Shown: one piece after another, positions 48,151 to 57,583 of the stretch
How positions within the stretch are numbered: position 1 is the stretch's first letter
How the letters are laid out: each line of letters opens with the position of its first letter
NCBI GenBank assembly: GCA_015065385.1
Contig: SVQK01000056.1
Coordinates: forward strand, 1 to 64,000
DNA: 64,000 nt
Source: Oscillospiraceae bacterium
GTDB lineage: Bacteria > Bacillota > Clostridia > Oscillospirales > CAG-272
Reading direction: 5' to 3'
Program-made: the position numbers and the translations under genes
Notes under the pieces: generated by a model
Databases searched by the model: none
What the model was told of the DNA's origin: nothing
Seen by the model: the letters and a program-made list of their open reading frames with translations, nothing else

Positions 48151-48654
48151 TCATGGCTTTTCGAAGCCGTGGATGAATCCCGTCACGTCGGAGGAACACA
48201 GATCTCCCCCGATCACCCGGTTCCGCCAGAGGATCACGTTCGCCATGACCGTGCCTTTGTAATCCGGATAGTTCGTGACGGCGAAGGTGTAGCGGGTGAC
48301 CTCCTTGCCGCGGTATTTCGCAAGATCGAGGCCCTGTCCCTTCTGGAGTTCGTTGTAGGACTTCATCACCTTGTCAAATTCCTCCGGAATGCGGATCTTC
48401 ATTTCCTCGAGCGGCTCTGGCTCGACCTCCCAGCCGAACTGCGCGAGAAAGGCGATCACGTCGTCCTTGGTTTTGATCCTTGTGTAGCGGACGTTTTCGG
48501 TCGCCGCCGCCACGGCCTTTGTGGACGCCGGGACATAGGCCGGAACGGACAGGACCGCCGCGCAGAGGACGGCCAGCGACACGGCGATAACGCCGAAGAA
48601 TTTCAGCGTATTCGCCCTGACGGTGCAGATAAACATAAACGCCTCCTGCTTCAT
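48151..48654 (-). CDS. DUF4830-like membrane-anchored protein
   Basis: 167 aa; N-terminal TM; FLAQFGWEVEPEPLEEMKIRIPEEFDKVMKSYNELQKGQGLDLAKYRGKEVTRYTFAVTNYP. Confidence 0.65.
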   Translation of the reverse strand: MKQEAFMFICTVRANTLKFFGVIAVSLAVLCAAVLSVPAYVPASTKAVAAATENVRYTRIKTKDDVIAFLAQFGWEVEPEPLEEMKIRIPEEFDKVMKSYNELQKGQGLDLAKYRGKEVTRYTFAVTNYPDYKGTVMANVILWRNRVIGGDLCSSDVTGFIHGFEKP

Positions 48655-48713
48655 GGATTCGGATTTTCACCCGATCCTATGCGGCGGAGGGAAGGAATAG
48701 AACGGAGAATACC

Positions 48714-49991
48714 ATGTTCGAACATGTGCTGAACATCATGAACGCCTGCCCCTGCGGGAGACGGCATACCCTTCTGACGGAGGAATGCGTCGTATCGAAG
48801 GACGCCGCTGTCAGGATGAAGGACTATATCCGCAAAAAAGGATGGCGCGCGCCCGCGGTCGTCGCCGACGAAAACACCCGGATCTTCGCGGACCGTCTGC
48901 TCGCGGAATTTCCCGCCAAGGTCACGACTGTCGCCGGGAACGCCCACGCCACCGAGATCTGGTGCGCGAAGGTCGGCGCGTTCTGCGATGAAGAGAAGCC
49001 GGACGTCCTCATCGCCTGCGGATCGGGATCGGTTCACGACATCACGCGGTACGTCGCCTGCGAGAAGAAGCTGCCCTTTTTGTCCTATCCCACCGCTGCC
49101 TCCGTGGACGGATTCGTCTCGGGTGTCGCGGCCATGACGTGGCACGGGCAGAAGCTGACCTTCCCGTCCGTCCCTCCCGTCGCCGCCTTCGCCGATCCGG
49201 AGGTCTTCTCCTCCGCTCCCGGCAGGCTGACCGCGTCCGGCGTGGGAGACGTGCTCGGCAAATACGTTTCCCTCTTCGACTGGCGCGCGGGACAGATTTT
49301 CACCGGCGAATATCTCTGCGAGGAGCTCTGTTCCCTCGAGTCGGAGGCGGTCGATGAGGTGATCGGGGCGCTCGAGAACCGCGGGAAGATCGGGGAGGCC
49401 GCCTACTGCGAAAAGGTGATGAACGCTCTTCTGATCTCCGGCCTCACCATCCAGCTCTCCGGCAACTCCCGCCCCGCCTCCGCCGCCGAGCACCATCTGT
49501 CCCACCTCTGGGAGATGCACCGGATCAACGAGACGAACGACGGACTGCACGGCGAACAGGTGGCGGTCGGCCTCCTGCTGGCGGCGCGTCGGTATGAGAA
49601 GGCTTTCCGGGACGGGTTGGATTACGAGAAGATCGCCGCGATCGATCCCGTCCGGGTCATGGATCGGAACCGACTGGAACCGATATTCCGGGATCTGACG
49701 GACGGCATTCTCCGGGAGAATCAGCCGGACGGGACACCCGCCTCCTCCAGCCTCGCCCGGATCCGCCTGACCGGGGACACCGACGCGCGTCTCAGAGAGG
49801 CTGCCCGGACGATCCTGCCTCCCTCCGAAGAGATCGAGCGGCTGCTGAAGCTGGCCGGAACGCCCGTCACGACGGCGGAAATCGGCCTCGATCCGTCCCC
49901 GGAGTTCGCCGCGAAATCCCTCGCCTTCGCCCCCTATGTCCGCGACCGGCTGACGCTTCTGAAGGTGCTCGCCGCCGCCGAACTGGATTGA
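48714..49991 (+). CDS. sn-glycerol-1-phosphate dehydrogenase (AraM/EgsA-like)
   Basis: 425 aa; LIACGSGSVHDITRYVACEKKLPFLSYPTAASVDGFVSGVAAM, GVGDVLGKYVSLFDWR, AEHHLSHLWEM. Confidence 0.85.
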   Translation: MFEHVLNIMNACPCGRRHTLLTEECVVSKDAAVRMKDYIRKKGWRAPAVVADENTRIFADRLLAEFPAKVTTVAGNAHATEIWCAKVGAFCDEEKPDVLIACGSGSVHDITRYVACEKKLPFLSYPTAASVDGFVSGVAAMTWHGQKLTFPSVPPVAAFADPEVFSSAPGRLTASGVGDVLGKYVSLFDWRAGQIFTGEYLCEELCSLESEAVDEVIGALENRGKIGEAAYCEKVMNALLISGLTIQLSGNSRPASAAEHHLSHLWEMHRINETNDGLHGEQVAVGLLLAARRYEKAFRDGLDYEKIAAIDPVRVMDRNRLEPIFRDLTDGILRENQPDGTPASSSLARIRLTGDTDARLREAARTILPPSEEIERLLKLAGTPVTTAEIGLDPSPEFAAKSLAFAPYVRDRLTLLKVLAAAELD

Positions 49992-50020
49992 ATCCGGTGC
50001 GTCCCGAAAGGAAAGATCGA

Positions 50021-51139
50021 ATGATGAAACAGACCGTATCGCGTTTTCTCGCGCTGCTCTTGTCCCTCGCGCTTTTTGCGTCCTGCTCTGGCAAAGATCC
50101 CGATTCCGGGACACAAGATCCCTCTTTCGCAGAGGCTGAAACCGAGCCGGACGCCGGATCCGTCCCGGAGGAGTCCCGGCCTGAGACCGCGCCCGCCGCG
50201 TTCGTGTCGGACTACCCGAAGCTGACGGATTACAGCTGGTCCCTCACGGGTTCCGATGCCGTGGGCGTTCTGACCTTCAGCGGCGGGGAGGCGGAGCTCC
50301 TTCTCTGCGCGGACGGACAGAACATGAAGCTGTCCGGCTCGGCGACCGTCGGGGACAAGATCCTCACGATCGGGGACACCAAAATCGGATGGGCGGTGCT
50401 GGCCTCCTTCTGCCGGCTGACCGTCGATGGCGTCGGCTATTCCTTTATGAAATGTGACGATCCCGACGCGGCGAGAGGACCGATCGAGCTGATTGCCAAC
50501 ACATGGAAAGGGGACGGCGTGACGCTCTCCTTCGAGGGGGGCACCGCACGTCTCACCGTCGAGGGAGGAAGGAGCGCGGCCGGATCGTGGGAGCTCACAG
50601 CCGGAAAGACCCTGACCATTCTGGACGACGCAAGGGGCAATTCCACCGAAAATCTGGCGCTCGGCTCGACGGCGACCTCCTCCTCCGTGGAGACGCCCGA
50701 TTTTCCTCCGAAGCTGGCGGTGGACGGCGATTTCGGCACGCGGTTTTCCTCCGAATACATCGATCCCTCGTGGGTGCTGCTGGATCTCGGAAAGGAGAAA
50801 ACGGTCGGAGCGGCGGTCGTCTACTTTGAGGTGGCGTGCAGCGCGGACTTCTCCTTCGAGGTGTCCTCCGACGGAAAGACCTTCACCGAAGCAGCTTCCG
50901 TGACGGGCAATACCTCGTCCGGGGTGGAGAATCCGGTCACGGTGCTGTTCGACAAGCCGTATGACTGCCGCTATGTCCGCTTCAACGGGCTGTCCCGCGC
51001 GACGAGCTGGGGGCATTCGATCTACGAGCTCGAGCTTTACGAATACATTCCCGGCTCCGCGGAGTGCGGGATCGAATTCGACGGGGAGAAAATCAACCTG
51101 ACGATGGACGGCAAGGTCTACGCGCTGACAAAACAGTAA
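50021..51139 (+). CDS. lipoprotein with F5/8 type C (discoidin)-like domain
   Basis: Lipobox SLALFASCS; AVDGDFGTRFSSEYIDPSWVLLDLGKEKTVGAAVVYFE...RYVRFNGLSRATSWGHSIYELELYE. Confidence 0.75.
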   Translation: MMKQTVSRFLALLLSLALFASCSGKDPDSGTQDPSFAEAETEPDAGSVPEESRPETAPAAFVSDYPKLTDYSWSLTGSDAVGVLTFSGGEAELLLCADGQNMKLSGSATVGDKILTIGDTKIGWAVLASFCRLTVDGVGYSFMKCDDPDAARGPIELIANTWKGDGVTLSFEGGTARLTVEGGRSAAGSWELTAGKTLTILDDARGNSTENLALGSTATSSSVETPDFPPKLAVDGDFGTRFSSEYIDPSWVLLDLGKEKTVGAAVVYFEVACSADFSFEVSSDGKTFTEAASVTGNTSSGVENPVTVLFDKPYDCRYVRFNGLSRATSWGHSIYELELYEYIPGSAECGIEFDGEKINLTMDGKVYALTKQ

Positions 51140-51145
51140 GAAACA

Positions 51146-51200
51146 CCCGCTCCCGCCTTTCATTCCGCGGACGGAACAGGAGGCAGGGGCGGGATTTTTT
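51146..51200 (+). terminator. Rho-independent terminator
   Basis: CCCGCTCCCGCCT...AGGCAGGGGCGGGATTTTTT. Confidence 0.7.
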
Positions 51201-51214
51201 GCGCGGGGGGCCGT

Positions 51215-51709
51215 TCAGTTCACAGCAGTAGTCCGGTCATCCTCGCCTTTTTCGAGGTCGAGAATGTCGAGCCAGTAGCTGTTCGTTTCGTTGACCTGTA
51301 CCGTGACGCGGTCGCCGACCTTGTGCCCGATGAGCGCTTTTCCAAGCGGGGAGTCCTTGCTGATCTTGTTGTTGAGAATGTCCGCCCGCAGATGGGTGAC
51401 GAGGGTCACGGTGCTCTCCTCTTCGAATTCGTCCCGGATGGTCACCCGGTCGAAGAGGCCGATTTCGTCCGCGTCAGAAGCGTATTCCACCAGTACCCCG
51501 GACGCGAGCAGTCCTTTCAGATAGCGGATGCGGGAATAGTTCCGGTTCAGCTCCCGCTTGGCGGTACGGTATTCGTCGTTCTCGGAAAGGTCTCCGAAGG
51601 CCCGGGTTCTCTGAACCTCCGCGATGCACTGGGGTGTGACTTCGGTCTGGCGATGGCGGATTTCCTCTTCGATGCTGGCGATCTCGGCCGCGGTCAATTC
51701 ATGCGGCAT
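51215..51709 (-). CDS. greA: transcription elongation factor GreA/GreB family
   Basis: 164 aa; ELTAAEIASIEEEIRHRQTEVTPQCIAEVQRTRAFGDLSENDEYRTAKRELN, DSPLGKALIGHKVGDRVTV. Confidence 0.88.
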   Translation of the reverse strand: MPHELTAAEIASIEEEIRHRQTEVTPQCIAEVQRTRAFGDLSENDEYRTAKRELNRNYSRIRYLKGLLASGVLVEYASDADEIGLFDRVTIRDEFEEESTVTLVTHLRADILNNKISKDSPLGKALIGHKVGDRVTVQVNETNSYWLDILDLEKGEDDRTTAVN

Positions 51710-51829
51710 GGCAAAAATGCCTCCTTGTGATTTCGATTTTCCCCATTATACCGCATCCGGGAACGAAAATCAAGTGCGGGGCGGGGAAGAGTCAGCAGGG
51801 AGGACGCACAGGAAATTTTGCCGGAGCAC

Positions 51830-51858
51830 TTGCAATCCGGGACACAATGTGGTATAAT
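51830..51858 (+). promoter_or_regulatory. sigma70/A promoter for tRNA-Arg
   Basis: TTGCAA-17 nt-TATAAT, 11 nt upstream of the tRNA. Confidence 0.75.
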
Positions 51859-51869
51859 AACAAAAGCAG

Positions 51870-51943
51870 GTCTGCGTAGCTCAGCTGGATAGAGCAGCCG
51901 CCTCCTAAGCGGCAGGTCAGGTGTTCGAATCACCCCGCGGACG
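51870..51943 (+). tRNA. tRNA-Arg (anticodon CCT)
   Basis: Cloverleaf by eye: GTCTGCG/CGCGGAC acceptor, GCTC..GAGC D arm, GCCGC-CTCCTAA-GCGGC anticodon arm, TTCGAAT T loop. Confidence 0.93.
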
Positions 51944-52000
51944 GCACGGCGGGAGACGGTTGGTCTTCCGCTTTTTATCGTTTACGGGGGAGGGATTTCC

Positions 52001-52612
52001 GTGAAACCGGTTCTGAAACGGACGGCAGTCATTTTCGCGTGCGTCCTTCTGCTTTCAGCCGCCCTCTTTGCCGCCGTCGCCGTTCCGATCGTCCGGTACG
52101 CCCAGACGGACGAAACCCGGCCCGCTGACTGTGTGATCGTTCTCGGCGCGGGAACGTGGGAGGGCGAGGTCTCCCCGGTGTTCGCCGAGCGTCTGCGGCA
52201 TGCCCTCGATCTCTACCGGTCCGGGCTCGCGCCAAAGATCATCCTCACGGGAGGGCTCGATCCGCGGAACACGGTCACCGACGCGGAAGCCGCCCGCCGA
52301 TGGGTCGAAGCGGAAGGCATCCCCGCGCAGGACGTCTTCATGGAGGAGAAATCGCGCTACACCCACGAGAATTTCCTCTACGCCGGGGAAATCATGGCGA
52401 AGGAGGGCTGGGACGACGCCCTCGTGGTGAGCGATCCGCTCCACATGAAGCGGGCCATGCTCTGCGCGCGGGATTTCGGCGTGACGGCGTATTCCTCCCC
52501 GACGCCCACCTCCATGTACCGCAGTACCGGCGCGAAGGCGAAATTCCTCGTCCGCGAGACCGGCTGCATGATCGTCTACGGCGTCTGGAGACTCTTCGGA
52601 GTCCGCTCATAA
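52001..52612 (+). CDS. YdcF/SanA-like (DUF218) envelope protein
   Basis: 203 aa; N-terminal TM; DCVIVLGAGTWEGEVSPVFAERLRHALDLYRSGLAPKIILTGG, EEKSRYTHENFLYA, VVSDPLHMKRAML. Confidence 0.85.
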   Translation: MKPVLKRTAVIFACVLLLSAALFAAVAVPIVRYAQTDETRPADCVIVLGAGTWEGEVSPVFAERLRHALDLYRSGLAPKIILTGGLDPRNTVTDAEAARRWVEAEGIPAQDVFMEEKSRYTHENFLYAGEIMAKEGWDDALVVSDPLHMKRAMLCARDFGVTAYSSPTPTSMYRSTGAKAKFLVRETGCMIVYGVWRLFGVRS

Positions 52613-52617
52613 GTAAG

Positions 52618-52657
52618 AACCGCGCGTCCGCAGCGAAACGGATACGCGGTTTTTTTA
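52618..52657 (+). terminator. Rho-independent terminator
   Basis: AACCGCGCGTCCG-CAGCGAAA-CGGATACGCGGTTTTTTT. Confidence 0.75.
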
Positions 52658-52664
52658 CAGTTCA

Positions 52665-52908
52665 TACTATTCTCAGCCTAAAAAGCTAAACTATATGGGT
52701 TTTGATCGCTCCATGTAGGGTGCGAATCGCCTTGCGATGAGCTCGCGTACGATAACACTGATAAGGTTGGATAGCTAAATTGGTGTGCCGAAGCCTCAGC
52801 TTCACTTGATTGGTATAGCCTATCCATTATCTCCTCCCCCATGAAGTTCTTTGCTGCTCAACTTGTTGAGCGAGCTTTCATCCGAAAGAAAGCCGCGTTT
52901 CCCTTTTA
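52665..52908 (-). repeat. dispersed intergenic repeat, copy C (with about 120-nt internal insertion)
   Basis: Reverse complement reads AAAAGGGAAACGCGGCTTTCTTTCGGATGAAAGCTCGCTCAACAAGTTGAGC...GGCGATTCGC...CATGGAGCGATCAAAACCCATATAGTTTAGCTTTTTAGGCTGAGAATAGTA. Confidence 0.75.
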
Positions 52909-52922
52909 GCTTGAGATTAGTA

Positions 52923-53951
52923 TCAGATCTGATCCGCGATCGCGTAGATCAGCTTTTCCGAATCCGCCCAGCCGAGGCAGGGGTCGGTGATGGATTTTCC
53001 GTATATCCCCTCGCCGATCTTCTGGGAGCCTTCCTCGATATAGCTCTCGATCATGAGGCCCTTGACCAGCTTCCGGATGTCTTCGGAATGGCGGCGGGCG
53101 TGGAGCACCTCGCTTGCGATGCGGGGCTGCTCGCGGAACTGCTTGCCGGAGTTGGCGTGGTTGGTGTCCACGAGGACCGCGGGATTTGCGAGGCCGGATT
53201 CGGCGTACCGTTCCGCAAGGAAGATCAGGTCTTCGTAGTGATAATTCGGCAGGCTCTGCCCGTGCTTGTTCACATAGCCGCGGAGGATGGCGTGCGCCAG
53301 CGGATTCCCCGCGCTCTCCACCTCCCATCCGCGGTAGATGAACGCGTGCGGATGCTGAGCCGCGGTGATGGAGTTCATCATGACCGAGATGTCGCCGCCC
53401 GTCGGGTTCTTCATCCCGACCGGAATGTCCAGCCCGCTCGCCGTCAGACGGTGCTGCTGGTTTTCCACGCTCCGCGCGCCGACGGCGGTGTAGGCGAGAA
53501 GATCCGAGAGATACCGGTAGTTCTCCGGATAGAGCATCTCGTCCGCCGTGGACAGTCCCGTCTCCTCGAGCACCCGGATGTGGACCTCCCGGATGGCGAT
53601 GATGCCTTTCAGAAGGTCGCTCTCCGCTGTGGGATCGGGCTGATGGAGCATGCCCTTGTAGCCGTCGCCGATGGTCCGGGGCTTGTTGGTGTAGACGCGC
53701 GGGATCAGGATCAGCTTGTCCGCCACCTTCTCCTGAACCGCCGCGAGCCGTGTGACGTAATCCAGCACGGGTTCCTCGGAGTCCGCGGAGCAGGGGCCGA
53801 TCACGAGGATGAACTTGTCGCTCTTCCCCTCAAAGACCTGACGGATGGCGACGTCGCGGGCGGTTTTCTTCTGTTCGTTGGCGAGGGAGAGCGGATAGAG
53901 CTCCTTGATTTCCATCGGGATCGGGAGCTTGCGCTTGAAATTCATGTTCAT
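52923..53951 (-). CDS. aroF: 3-deoxy-7-phosphoheptulonate synthase (DAHP synthase, type I)
   Basis: 342 aa; FILVIGPCSADSEEPVLDYVTRLA, IPRVYTNKPRTIGDGYKGMLHQPD, GARSVENQQHR, KNPTGGDISVMMNSITAAQHPHAF. Confidence 0.92.
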   Translation of the reverse strand: MNMNFKRKLPIPMEIKELYPLSLANEQKKTARDVAIRQVFEGKSDKFILVIGPCSADSEEPVLDYVTRLAAVQEKVADKLILIPRVYTNKPRTIGDGYKGMLHQPDPTAESDLLKGIIAIREVHIRVLEETGLSTADEMLYPENYRYLSDLLAYTAVGARSVENQQHRLTASGLDIPVGMKNPTGGDISVMMNSITAAQHPHAFIYRGWEVESAGNPLAHAILRGYVNKHGQSLPNYHYEDLIFLAERYAESGLANPAVLVDTNHANSGKQFREQPRIASEVLHARRHSEDIRKLVKGLMIESYIEEGSQKIGEGIYGKSITDPCLGWADSEKLIYAIADQI

Positions 53952-53963
53952 CTCTGTAACCTC

Positions 53964-54836
53964 TCAGTTTTCTTTCGGTTTCGGTTTGTCGAACAGTGCG
54001 CGTCTCGCCGTGGAGATGCGCATCATCTCTTTCATCTTGTCCACGTTCTCGTCCGCCAGATAGGTGCGCATCCGGTGCAGCTCCCCGGTGAAGGCGTCGA
54101 TCTGCGCCACGAGCTTTTTCTTGTTCAGGAGGAAGAGCTCCGACCACATGTCCTCGTTGATCCGGGCGATCCGGGTGAGATCCCGGAAGGAGTCGCCCGT
54201 GTAGTCCACCAGATGCGGTTCCGTGTTGGAGGTCATGAGGGCGACGGCGATGCAGTGGGTGAGCTGGGAAAGAAACGCGATCATGTCGTCGTGCTTGTCC
54301 GGCGTGAGCTCGCTGATCCGCGCGAATCCGAGGACCTCTCCCAGCTCCCGGCAGAGCGCGACAGCCTCCGGTGTGTTCTTCTCCGTGGGGATCACGATGT
54401 AGTTCGCCCCTTTGAAAAGCTCAGCGGTGCTGTTCTCCACGCCGTAGACCTCCCGGCCCGCCATGGGATGCGCCGCGATGAACTCCACGCCCTCGGGCAG
54501 CATCGCCTGAATGTCGTAGACCACCGCGCACTTGACGCCCGTGACGTCGGTGACGACCGTGCCCGGGCGAAGGAGCGAACCGTGCTCCGCGATCCATTCC
54601 CGGAAGACGTGGGGATACAGGGCAAAAATCACAAGGTCGGAGTCGGCGATGAGCGCGGGATCGACCTCTGTCGTGCCGAAGGAGACGATCCCCTCCCGCA
54701 GAGCGTAGTCCACGGAGGCCGGATCGATCTCGACGCAGCGGACGTCATAGCCCTTTCCCGTCAGGACCCGGGCATAGCTCCCGCCCAGGAGTCCCAGACC
54801 CACGATCAGGATTTTTCTCTCATTCAGTGATTTCAT
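53964..54836 (-). CDS. tyrA: prephenate dehydrogenase
   Basis: 290 aa; ILIVGLGLLGGSYARVLTGKGYDV, TDVTGVKCAVV, FIAAHPMAGREVYGVENS. Confidence 0.88.
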   Translation of the reverse strand: MKSLNERKILIVGLGLLGGSYARVLTGKGYDVRCVEIDPASVDYALREGIVSFGTTEVDPALIADSDLVIFALYPHVFREWIAEHGSLLRPGTVVTDVTGVKCAVVYDIQAMLPEGVEFIAAHPMAGREVYGVENSTAELFKGANYIVIPTEKNTPEAVALCRELGEVLGFARISELTPDKHDDMIAFLSQLTHCIAVALMTSNTEPHLVDYTGDSFRDLTRIARINEDMWSELFLLNKKKLVAQIDAFTGELHRMRTYLADENVDKMKEMMRISTARRALFDKPKPKEN

Positions 54837-56032
54837 TGGAGTTCCACCTCGATTCCGAGCGAACGAATCGCTTCAAAGTAGTCGGGCCAGCTTTTCCGGA
54901 CGGCCTCCGCTCGCGTCAGCTCCCCGCCGGTCAGAGAGAGCAGAACGGACAGAGCCATGGCGACGCGGTGATCGTTGTGCGAGTCCACCGGAGTCGTCGG
55001 CGCATGAGGCTGGGCAGGGCAGACGACGATTCTGTCCTCCCCGACGTCGCAGCGGATCCCGCATTTGGCAAGCTCTTCGGCCATCGCCGCGCCCCGGTCG
55101 CTCTCCTTCATCCGGAGCCGCGCGGTTCCGGTGAGGGTCACGCCGTGAAGAATACCGCCGAGAACCATGAGGATGGGGGAGAGATCCGGAATGTCCTCCA
55201 CCGCGATCGTCGGCGCGCCGTCCGCCAGCTTCGGATAGAGTTGCCGGTAGATCCGGTCCCCCTGTCCGCTTTCCGGATCGAGCCCCGTGACAAGGACCGA
55301 TCCCCCCGTGAGATTGAAGGCGTCCGGGAACGCCGCGTTGGACCAGTCGCCCTCCACAGTGACGTTCTGCGCCGATAAAGCCTGATTTCCCGGGATCGTC
55401 CAGCGCAGGGAGCCGGATTCCTCGATTTCAGCCCCGGCTTTTCTGAGCACGTCGAGCGTGAGGCGCAGATAGGGCAGGCTGACGGCGGGGGGAATCAGCT
55501 CGAGCGTCGATTCCCCGGGCAGACAGGGCAGGGCGAAGAGCAGTCCCGTCAGAAACTGGCTCGATACGTCCCCGCGCACCCGGAACAGTCCCGGCCCGAG
55601 CGGCCCCTTCACATGGATCCCGTCCTCACCGCGCCGGAAGGTCAGCCCCCGCTCCCGGCAGAGATCCTCGTACACGCCGAGGGGACGGGAGAGGAGCCGT
55701 TCGCTGCCCGTGAACACGGATTCCGAGTCCCGCAGAAGGGCCAGCGGAAGGAAGAACCGCAGCGTGCTCCCGCTCTCCCGGCAGGGGAAGAGAGAGGAGG
55801 GGGAATGCGCTCCGGGGGTGATTCTTGCCGTTCCGTTCTCAATCTCGATTGCCGCTCCGAGAGCTCTGGCGCAGTCCACGGTGGCGAGCACGTCTTCGCT
55901 GAGCATCAATCCGGCGATCGTCGAGGGCTCCCGGGCAAGGCAGGCCGCGATGAGCTCCCGGTGGGCGAGGGTTTTCGAGGGCGGCGCCGCGATCGATCCG
56001 GACGCGCGGGAGGGGGAGAAGACGGCCTTCAT
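54833..56032 (-). CDS. aroA: 3-phosphoshikimate 1-carboxyvinyltransferase (EPSP synthase)
   Basis: 399 aa; SRASGSIAAPPSKTLAHRELIAACLA, ESGSTLRFFLPLAL, VDSHNDHRVAMALSVL. Confidence 0.9.
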   Translation of the reverse strand: MKAVFSPSRASGSIAAPPSKTLAHRELIAACLAREPSTIAGLMLSEDVLATVDCARALGAAIEIENGTARITPGAHSPSSLFPCRESGSTLRFFLPLALLRDSESVFTGSERLLSRPLGVYEDLCRERGLTFRRGEDGIHVKGPLGPGLFRVRGDVSSQFLTGLLFALPCLPGESTLELIPPAVSLPYLRLTLDVLRKAGAEIEESGSLRWTIPGNQALSAQNVTVEGDWSNAAFPDAFNLTGGSVLVTGLDPESGQGDRIYRQLYPKLADGAPTIAVEDIPDLSPILMVLGGILHGVTLTGTARLRMKESDRGAAMAEELAKCGIRCDVGEDRIVVCPAQPHAPTTPVDSHNDHRVAMALSVLLSLTGGELTRAEAVRKSWPDYFEAIRSLGIEVELQ

Positions 56033-56472
56033 CTCCGCACCTCCCCGAAGTTTTCACGCAGATAATCCATCGCCTCGAGATAGCCTTCGAATCCGTGTCC
56101 CGCGATGGTGAGGACCGCCGCCTGACGGATGTAGCTGACCTGCCGGAAATCCTCCCGCTTCGATACGTCGGAGATGTGAACCTCCACAGTAGGAATGCCA
56201 ACCCCCTTGACCGCGTCGAGCAGGGCGACGGAGGTGTGCGTGTAAGCCGCCGGATTGATCACCAGCCCGTCGTACCGGCCGTACATCCACTGAATGGCGG
56301 TCACGAGATCCCCCTCGTAATTGGATTGGGCGACGGCGGCAAATACGCCCGTTTCTCTGGCATGCCGGTGGATCAGGTTCACTAAATCCCGGTAGGTGCG
56401 GCGTCCGTAGACGTTGGGCTCCCGGATCCCCAGCAGATTGAGGTTCGGGCCGTTCAGAACAAGAAGTTTCAT
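56029..56472 (-). CDS. aroQ: type II 3-dehydroquinate dehydratase
   Basis: MKLLVLNGPNLNLLGIREPNVYG, QSNYEGDLVTAIQ, INPAAYTHTSVALLDA; start refined. Confidence 0.92.
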   Translation of the reverse strand: MKLLVLNGPNLNLLGIREPNVYGRRTYRDLVNLIHRHARETGVFAAVAQSNYEGDLVTAIQWMYGRYDGLVINPAAYTHTSVALLDAVKGVGIPTVEVHISDVSKREDFRQVSYIRQAAVLTIAGHGFEGYLEAMDYLRENFGEVRR

Positions 56473-56491
56473 CATGCGGAAGAATCTCCCT

Positions 56492-57583
56492 TCAGGCAAG
56501 ACAGTCGGTTCCGAAGCGCGCCGTCATGAGATCGGCCAGCACAAAGGCGCAGAGGCTGTCCACAACGATCCGCGCCCGGTGGATGATCGCGGGATCGTGG
56601 CGTCCGCGGACCTCGGTCACGGCGTTTTCTCCGGTGAGGAAGTTGACGGTGTCCTGCTCGATCCGGATGGACGGGGTGGGCTTCACGGCCGTCCGCATGA
56701 GGATCGGCATTCCGTTCGAGATTCCGCCGTTGATCCCGCCGCTGTGATTGGTGACCGTATAAAACCCTCCGTCCGGGGATACGCGGATGGGATCGTTAGC
56801 CGCGCTGCCCGTCATGTCCGCGAATCCGAATCCGGCGCCGAACTCCACGCCTTTCACGGCGGGAACGGAGAAAACCGCGTGCGCCAGCCGGCTTTCGACG
56901 GAATCGAAGAACGGCTCTCCCAGACCCGCGGGCAACCCTGCGACGGCGGTTTCCAGAATGCCGCCCACGCTGTCCCCAGCCCCCGCCTCTTCCTCGATCC
57001 GACGGGTCATCGCCTCCGCCGCTTCGTCCTCGAGAACGGGGAAGAACTTCGCGGACAGGGCCTCGATGTCCCCGGTCAGGTTCGATTCGTCAAAATTCCG
57101 GTCTCTCAGCTCCCCGATCCGCAGAATGTGGGTGCCGATGCCGATCCCTTTTTTCCGCAGCGCATCCCTCAGCGGCGCGCAGACCGCAACGACCGCCGCC
57201 GTCAGCCTGCCCGAGAAGTGGCCGCCTCCCCGGTAATCCTCGAATCCGTGGTACTTGATGAAAGCCGTGAGATCCGCGTGGGAGGGACGGGCGACGCCGT
57301 AGGAGTAATCCCCGCTTCTTGTGTCGGCATTCGGAATGAGGATCGTCAGGGGCGTTCCGGTGGTCTTTCCGTTGAATACGCCGCTCACGATCTCGAACTC
57401 GTCCGCCTCGGACCGCGCGGTGGAAATCGCTCCCCTCGGACGGCGGAGATCCAGCGCGGCGCGGATGGAACGCCCGTCCACCTCCATGCCGGGAGCCAGC
57501 CCGTCCAGCGTCGCGCCGATCATCTTGCCGTGGCTCTCGCCGAACAGGGTCAGAATCAGGCTGTCGCCGAAGCTGTTTTTCAT
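56492..57583 (-). CDS. aroC: chorismate synthase
   Basis: 363 aa; LTLFGESHGKMIGATLDGLAPGM, HADLTAFIKYHGFEDYRGGGHFSGRLTA, GGINGGISNGMPI, GRHDPAI. Confidence 0.93.
   Translation of the reverse strand: MKNSFGDSLILTLFGESHGKMIGATLDGLAPGMEVDGRSIRAALDLRRPRGAISTARSEADEFEIVSGVFNGKTTGTPLTILIPNADTRSGDYSYGVARPSHADLTAFIKYHGFEDYRGGGHFSGRLTAAVVAVCAPLRDALRKKGIGIGTHILRIGELRDRNFDESNLTGDIEALSAKFFPVLEDEAAEAMTRRIEEEAGAGDSVGGILETAVAGLPAGLGEPFFDSVESRLAHAVFSVPAVKGVEFGAGFGFADMTGSAANDPIRVSPDGGFYTVTNHSGGINGGISNGMPILMRTAVKPTPSIRIEQDTVNFLTGENAVTEVRGRHDPAIIHRARIVVDSLCAFVLADLMTARFGTDCLA

Noticed and set aside
52851-54830. 659-aa plus-strand ORF
   Set aside because: Antisense of aroF and tyrA; spans two real genes and their junction.
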